64,000 bases of DNA, from contig JBOZIK010000001.1 in assembly GCA_051453625.1 (NCBI GenBank), positions 9,118,640 through 9,182,639 of the forward strand, given 5' to 3'. Shown in pieces: positions 59,220 to 64,000 of this stretch. Each line of letters opens with the position of its first letter. The first letter of the stretch is position 1. A program made the position numbers and the translations under genes. The notes below the pieces were generated by a model. That model saw only the letters and a list, made by a program, of their open reading frames with translations. It was not told the DNA's origin and did not search any database. Source of the DNA: Welwitschia mirabilis. Taxonomy: Eukaryota; Gnetophyta; Gnetopsida; Welwitschiales.

Positions 59220-60738
59220 TAGCAGTGGAGCTTGTCTCCACTTCTTTGTATATAAATAAATATTTATCTTTTGTTGCATTTCTATTCTTAATAAAGATAT
59301 TTTGATTGGATGATTAGAGGGCCCCCAAATGTGTATGTAAGACCTATGTTACCATTTTACATAGCACAAGGCCTTGTTATTTTTTGTGCTTGTTAAAGTG
59401 CAGGAGAATCAGTGGCTATAATCTGTGAAATAAGACTAGTCCTTGTATTTTCCAAAACATATTCATAGTATGGCATATCTCCCAAGGCTACTATAGAGCT
59501 CTAGAGGTGTAGTTGGCTGATGGGTCTTGGTATCATCTCATTTACGAACAAGCTAGATATGGTTTAAAAAAAGTTAAGGTATTTCATGATGTTACATCAT
59601 CTGCCAAGGGTATAGCAGTCTTTAAATATTGCATCCTGTTTTGGGGAATGCACCTATTGTAACCACATTATCTACTTTACAAGCATAAAAAAGGGGAGTC
59701 CAATAAATTTGGTACTATGTTGGTGTGGATTGTGAATTATTGCCTTATAAATTCATTCTAAAGTTTTTTTTTAATGATCCTCTCGATAGGAACTTTTTAA
59801 ACCATCCTTCTCATTTCTATCATTTTCAGTCTAAGTGATTTTTATTTCATTTTAACTCTACCAAAGGATTCCAAAAATAGAATCTGGTGGAAGAAAATCT
59901 TTTCGAAGAAAAACTATACGTAGGTACGTTGCTAGATCCTTGAAGTGGTTCTAAGTCAATGATAAGTGAATATTTGAGCCTATTAATCATGACATGCTAT
60001 GCTTATTTGGTCTTTGATTACAAGGGCAATAAAAATAAGTGCTTCCACAACTAATTTAAAACATGATAGTTATTGCTGAAGAAATTCTAAGATCACTACC
60101 ATACTTTACATGTGTGTAAATTGCCTTTTGATCTTAACCCTCTATTCCTATCAGTGGGTAGAAGCATATTAATGTATCCCAGGGTGGAGATATATTAGGA
60201 AGGAATGTTTGAATGCATAGACATCTGTGTTGTTAAAAGTGTTATCAAGAAGGCTATACCCTAGGTAATATTAAAGCATAATATTTACTCACTTACATTA
60301 GGAGAGAATGTAATGGAAATTTGACACTTGTCAAAAATGGACATGGCTTGGGTGTCAAAAGCTTTAATATTTTATTTTCTACAAGGCATCCTACTCATTT
60401 TTGAAATAGAGTTCCATCGATGTTTTCGGCATTCTCTCAACTTTAGGAATGACACCTAATCCTACATCAAATTTATTGGGGGCCCTACCATGCATCTTAT
60501 GTTGCTTGCAACCCAACCTGTACCCCCAATTTTAGTAGCACCTCTTTCATTAGCATTCGTATTTCAGATTAGTGATTTTAACGGTACCTTTGGTCACGCA
60601 ATCATTCTTTAGCATTTGTGATGTTAATACAATAGGGTTCATCCATAGCTCATCAATGAACACACTATCTCAAGATCCTACGCCCCTTTTTGAAGCTCCT
60701 TCTCCATGCATCAGTTAAATCACTTCAAAGCAATGAAA
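59220..60738 (+). other. Post-pol region of the Tat/Athila-like element
   Basis: No clear ORF or domain. Elements of this group often carry a long untranslated or extra-ORF segment between integrase and the 3' LTR. Confidence 0.45.
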
Positions 60739-60753
60739 TTAAGTGTGGGAGGG
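60739..60753 (+). promoter_or_regulatory. Likely polypurine tract of the Tat/Athila-like element
   Basis: AAGTGTGGGAGGG followed by TGTTTAGCATG, in the form usual before 3' LTRs of this group. The LTR would begin with TG near 60754. Confidence 0.55.
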
Positions 60754-61989
60754 TGTTTAGCATGTTTAGCAACTTTTATTGCATATTATTCAGGGATTTA
60801 ATTGGTAAATTTATTTGTGTTTTTATGTGATGAGTATTTTAACATTAGTATCATATTTCATGTTATCTACACAACTAGAGTTTTGTTCAATATGCATGTA
60901 TTTGGAACTGTTCATGAAATTGGAAATTTCGATTGGTCTAATCTAATATATTCAGTTAAAGTTTTTTTTCACTTGTTCCTCTTTAGTTTGAATGTATCAT
61001 ATAATAAAATAGGTGTTTTTTATGTTTTTGCAAAGAAATTCTAGATGAAATACAAATGGTTAGAGTAGTTTTGAAATAAGAAAAGAAATAAAAAAAGGAA
61101 TCTAGCTATCACCAGAAGAAAACATAACCACCATGCCTAAGATTGAATACCTTATTATCACAAGAAGAGAGAATTTTCCAATGGGAAAATGCAGCACATC
61201 CTTCTTTGGAACTATAGGTAGTTAGGTTAGTATTATCTCATATTAAAGAATTGCACAAAGCCAAACGGAAAATCATAAGACTTTTGGAAATATTAATTAG
61301 AAGCTTTTTAACAAGACACAGCTTGAGAATGAAGGCAAAACATTAGGATAATCCTAAAAACTGCATATCCTGCATTCAAATCCCTCATAGAAATTTATGG
61401 AAGTTATGGTCAAGTAGCTACAAATTAGGTTTTAGCATAAGCATTGATATAACAAGGGAGGAGAAGCAATATTCAAGGCTAGGGTATAGAAAGAAGAAAC
61501 TTAACAAGTATAATTACGGATAAAAAGAGTCTAAACAATCATTCTACATCATATAGTAAAAAAAAATTCTAAAATTATCTAAATAGAAAGAAGAATCACT
61601 AGCACAGATATCAACCAACAAAAATAAAATTGCAATAGCAAATACAAAGAAAACAAAAAAAAGAAAAAATTGTCAAATCCTCTACCTAAAAGGGTAATGA
61701 GAAGTACTGTTAAGAAGGGTAGAATAACAACCTCACCATAAGAGAGGAAGATGATAGCCATAGTTTCAAAAGGCAGTGATAGCCCACCAATAGGAAGTTA
61801 ATTAATCTAAAAAGAATATATCTTATATAAACTCTCAATGGAGGCAAAGAAGAATAGTTTAAGAGAAGCCTCTCAAATGAACCCTCTTTTAAAAACTTTA
61901 GTGAAGGTATCAGCTAATAAAGGGACAAAGAGAATGTTTTGTTGGAAGAATGGGATTTTGGAGCAAATCCTAACAAGTTTGAACTACCA
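60754..61989 (+). repeat. Possible 3' LTR of the Tat/Athila-like element and flank
   Basis: Called only by position after the polypurine tract. I found no 5' partner in the window, and the right end is not seen. The 80-codon frame at 60802-61044 is hydrophobic and unlike any family I know; I do not call it a gene. Confidence 0.3.
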
Positions 61990-62917
61990 GTTGCTGTTAT
62001 TTTTAAGTACCGTTTAAATTTTGATTAACTGATTTACGGGACCTAGTTGTTAATTTAAGGTTAAAATATTTTAAATAAAATTAATTAAAAGATTTTCTTC
62101 AAATCTTTTCCCTCTCAAAGGAAACCAATTTATATTTCCTATTTTATAATTTAAAGATAAATTAAAACTATCTTTTGAACATAATAACTTTAAAGCGCCT
62201 AGATTAATAAATTAAAGATAAAGTTATGAAATTTTGATATGATGCAAATCTAGAAATAAAATGTCTACATTTCAAATTTCAAATTTTGATTCAACTACAA
62301 GAAAAATGTAGACCAAACTTAAGGTTTTGAAAAACTATTTTTTGAACTTTTTGCATAAAAAAAGGCAAATTAACAAAGGGAATGATTTGAAAATTCATTA
62401 CAATAATGTAAAAATTTAATAGCATTTAAAGAGCTAAAAATACATATCATTCACGAAATTTTTAGATCTTCCCTAACCATATTAGAAAATAAATCAACAA
62501 AATAAATTTCTAAATGTAATAGTTTTTAGAACTTGCAATTTTCAAAACAAAATAGCATTCAGACTAGACTAGATAGGAATAACTTTAAGATTAGATAGTT
62601 TTTACATTAGATAACTTTCAAAATGGAACAATATCCAGATCAAAATGTACTAAAATGAAAGAAAATCATCTTAAGAATAGAAAAATAACCTTTTTAATGG
62701 ATAAGATATTTGATGTCTAAAATAAGTAGAAGAGAGAGACTTTAAGAGAATAAAAAATGATTTTATTAATAATAAAGATGACTTACAACACTTTATAAAT
62801 GCATCAAAGCTTTTAAAGAATTGGAGAAAAGAGCTTTCACTTAAATCAGTTAAATCTATATAAAGGTCTTACAAAATAACTCATAAAACCCTATAAAATA
62901 ACCATAAATTGGCAGCA
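61990..62917 (-). repeat. 3' LTR of a second gypsy-derived family member
   Basis: Related to the 41407-42622 LTR: right end ACCATAAATTGGCAGCA next to a polypurine tract, CTTACAAAATAACTCATAA near 62869, and a similar left end (GTTGCTGTTATTTTTAAGTA). Shorter and more diverged. Confidence 0.6.
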
Positions 62918-64000
62918 CAATATAGCCCCCCACTTAGCTTTTGTCAGTTCCTAACAAAAACTAGGTGAAAAATCATAATTGTGAGCCAATTTGTCTTTCA
63001 AAGGATAAATCTGGAATTATAAAATAAGCTCATAAGACACATCACATGGATAAGTAACAAGTAATGTATAATGTGTATGAAAATTTTGAAAGATTTTATC
63101 TCATGAAAGATCTGAATTAAGTTAAAAACTTTTGAAAATGAGCCATAAAAATGGGTTTCTACCTCCACCAAGCCCCCCTCCCCACAAGCAATACATTTCG
63201 TATTGGAAAATAAAGCAAAGAAAGTAATCAGGAGCGAGAAGGCAGGTAAAAGAGGACAACTTTCTAAATAAAGTGCAAAGCTGAGTAATGTCAGATGTGA
63301 AAAATATAGATTTATAAAATATTTTGACAAGCAAAGAAAAAGAGTAGATAATAAAAAATGTTTCGTTACAAAAAGAACATGAGAAGTGCTTACAACACCA
63401 AAAATCTGAAGAAAGCACTTATCTAAGCAAGAAATTATCTTTTATTAAAAACTTGAACAAGGAAAAACATGCTAAAAAAATATGGTAATGACNNNNNNNN
63501 NNNNNNNNNNNNNNNNNNNNNNNNNNNNNNNNNNNNNNNNNNNNNNNNNNNNNNNNNNNNNNNNNNNNNNNNNNNNNNNNNNNNNNNNNNNNNNNNNNNN
63601 NNNNNNNNNNNNNNNNNNNNNNNNNNNNNNNNNNNNNNNNNNNNNNNNNNNNNNNNNNNNNNNNNNNNNNNNNNNNNNNNNNNNNNNNNNNNNNNNNNNN
63701 NNNNNNNNNNNNNNNNNNNNNNNNNNNNNNNNNNNNNNAATGAACTCTCCTATTGTCATCTCAAAACAAACACTTAAATATCAAGAAATGAAATGATCAT
63801 GTGGATAGACTAAGAGCCTAGGAAACAAGCCATGCTTCTAATGATACCAGGAAAATCACTGATTCCATAGCCTCAAAATTTAAATACAACTTTATTATCC
63901 ATGATGAGGAGAATGCAACCATAGTCAGAGAAGTAACGACCCTTGAAGCATGACCAACTGACCTCCCAGTGAAATTCCCACAGCTACCATGTTAAACTGC
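62918..64000 (-). mobile_element. Interior of a second gypsy-derived family member, cut by the window edge
   Basis: Polypurine tract at 62936-62918 on the minus strand (AAGTGGGGGGCTATATTG). The sequence follows 42623-43810 through CACTTAGC.TTTGTCAGT, the C-rich CCCCCTCCCC stretch near 63172 and the region 63738-64000. A 246-N gap lies at 63493-63738. The minus frames 62998-63330 and 63122-63418 overlap each other in two frames and look like chance ORFs in this non-coding 3' part. Confidence 0.7.

Noticed and set aside
60802-61044. 80-codon plus-strand frame as an envelope-like gene
   Set aside because: It is hydrophobic but lies after the likely polypurine tract, in the presumed LTR, and shows no family pattern.
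62998-63418. Two overlapping minus-strand frames (98 and 110 codons) rich in hydrophobic residues
   Set aside because: They overlap in different frames within the non-coding 3' part of the gypsy-derived family, and the matching place at 42.9-43.3 kb has no such frames.
63469-63796. Frames of 95-104 codons near the right edge
   Set aside because: They span the 246-N gap; the few real codons at the ends show no family.
1-64000. tRNA, rRNA, CRISPR array or prokaryotic operon
   Set aside because: No cloverleaf, rRNA core or regularly spaced repeats were seen, and the element content is that of a plant nuclear genome.

Overview
The window looks like repeat-rich nuclear DNA of a flowering plant, probably from a large, old, AT-rich genome. 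Nearly all recognisable coding sequence belongs to decayed transposable elements of classes typical of angiosperms: Sirevirus-type Ty1/copia, chromovirus and Tat/Athila-type Ty3/gypsy, L1-type LINEs with a DUF4283-like ORF1, and a CACTA DNA transposon. I cannot name the species. I found no intact host gene, rRNA, tRNA or CRISPR array. Ten runs of N (7 to 694 bases) interrupt the sequence. Many broken frames carry stop codons that are one C-to-T (or G-to-A) change from Gln, Trp or Arg codons, as expected for old methylated repeats.

Left half (1-26.9 kb) is a three-level nest. The 3' end of one Sirevirus-like element (LTR 1312-2354) is followed by a plus-strand LINE (from about 2650). The LINE reverse transcriptase is interrupted at 4172/23865 by a second Sirevirus (4173-23864, target duplication ATTTA). 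That element carries a second, diverged copy of the integrase-to-RNase H part of pol and an extra ORF after pol. It is in turn interrupted by a CACTA element (13724-22363, target duplication GAT). No transposase was recognised in the CACTA, but it carries fragments that read as plant host genes, all on the minus strand: a JAM/MYC2-like bHLH factor, an ANKRD13-like protein and trehalase, plus an unidentified exon-like block.

Middle (27-41 kb): a minus-strand LINE with ORF1 (about 33.4-32.6 kb) and ORF2 (about 32.4-28.7 kb, with a 694-base gap). Just past its 3' side lies a minus-strand pseudo-ORF ending in a clear J-domain (HPD motif). From 33.65 to 40.7 kb I see AT-rich intergenic DNA with weak duplications and a C-rich tract.

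Right half (41-64 kb): a minus-strand gypsy-derived element (about 41407-48419) keeps gag-like sequence and only the tail of integrase, and splits an older local duplication. A small foldback lies at 49140-49315. A structurally complete chromovirus (50079-55646; 417-bp LTRs, target duplication GAAAG) lies immediately 5' of the protease-to-integrase region of a plus-strand Tat/Athila-like gypsy element, into which it probably inserted. A second copy of the 41-48 kb family enters at about 61990 and runs off the right edge.

The genes do not form a working pathway. The biology is that of layered insertions, element decay, and capture of host gene pieces by a CACTA transposon.
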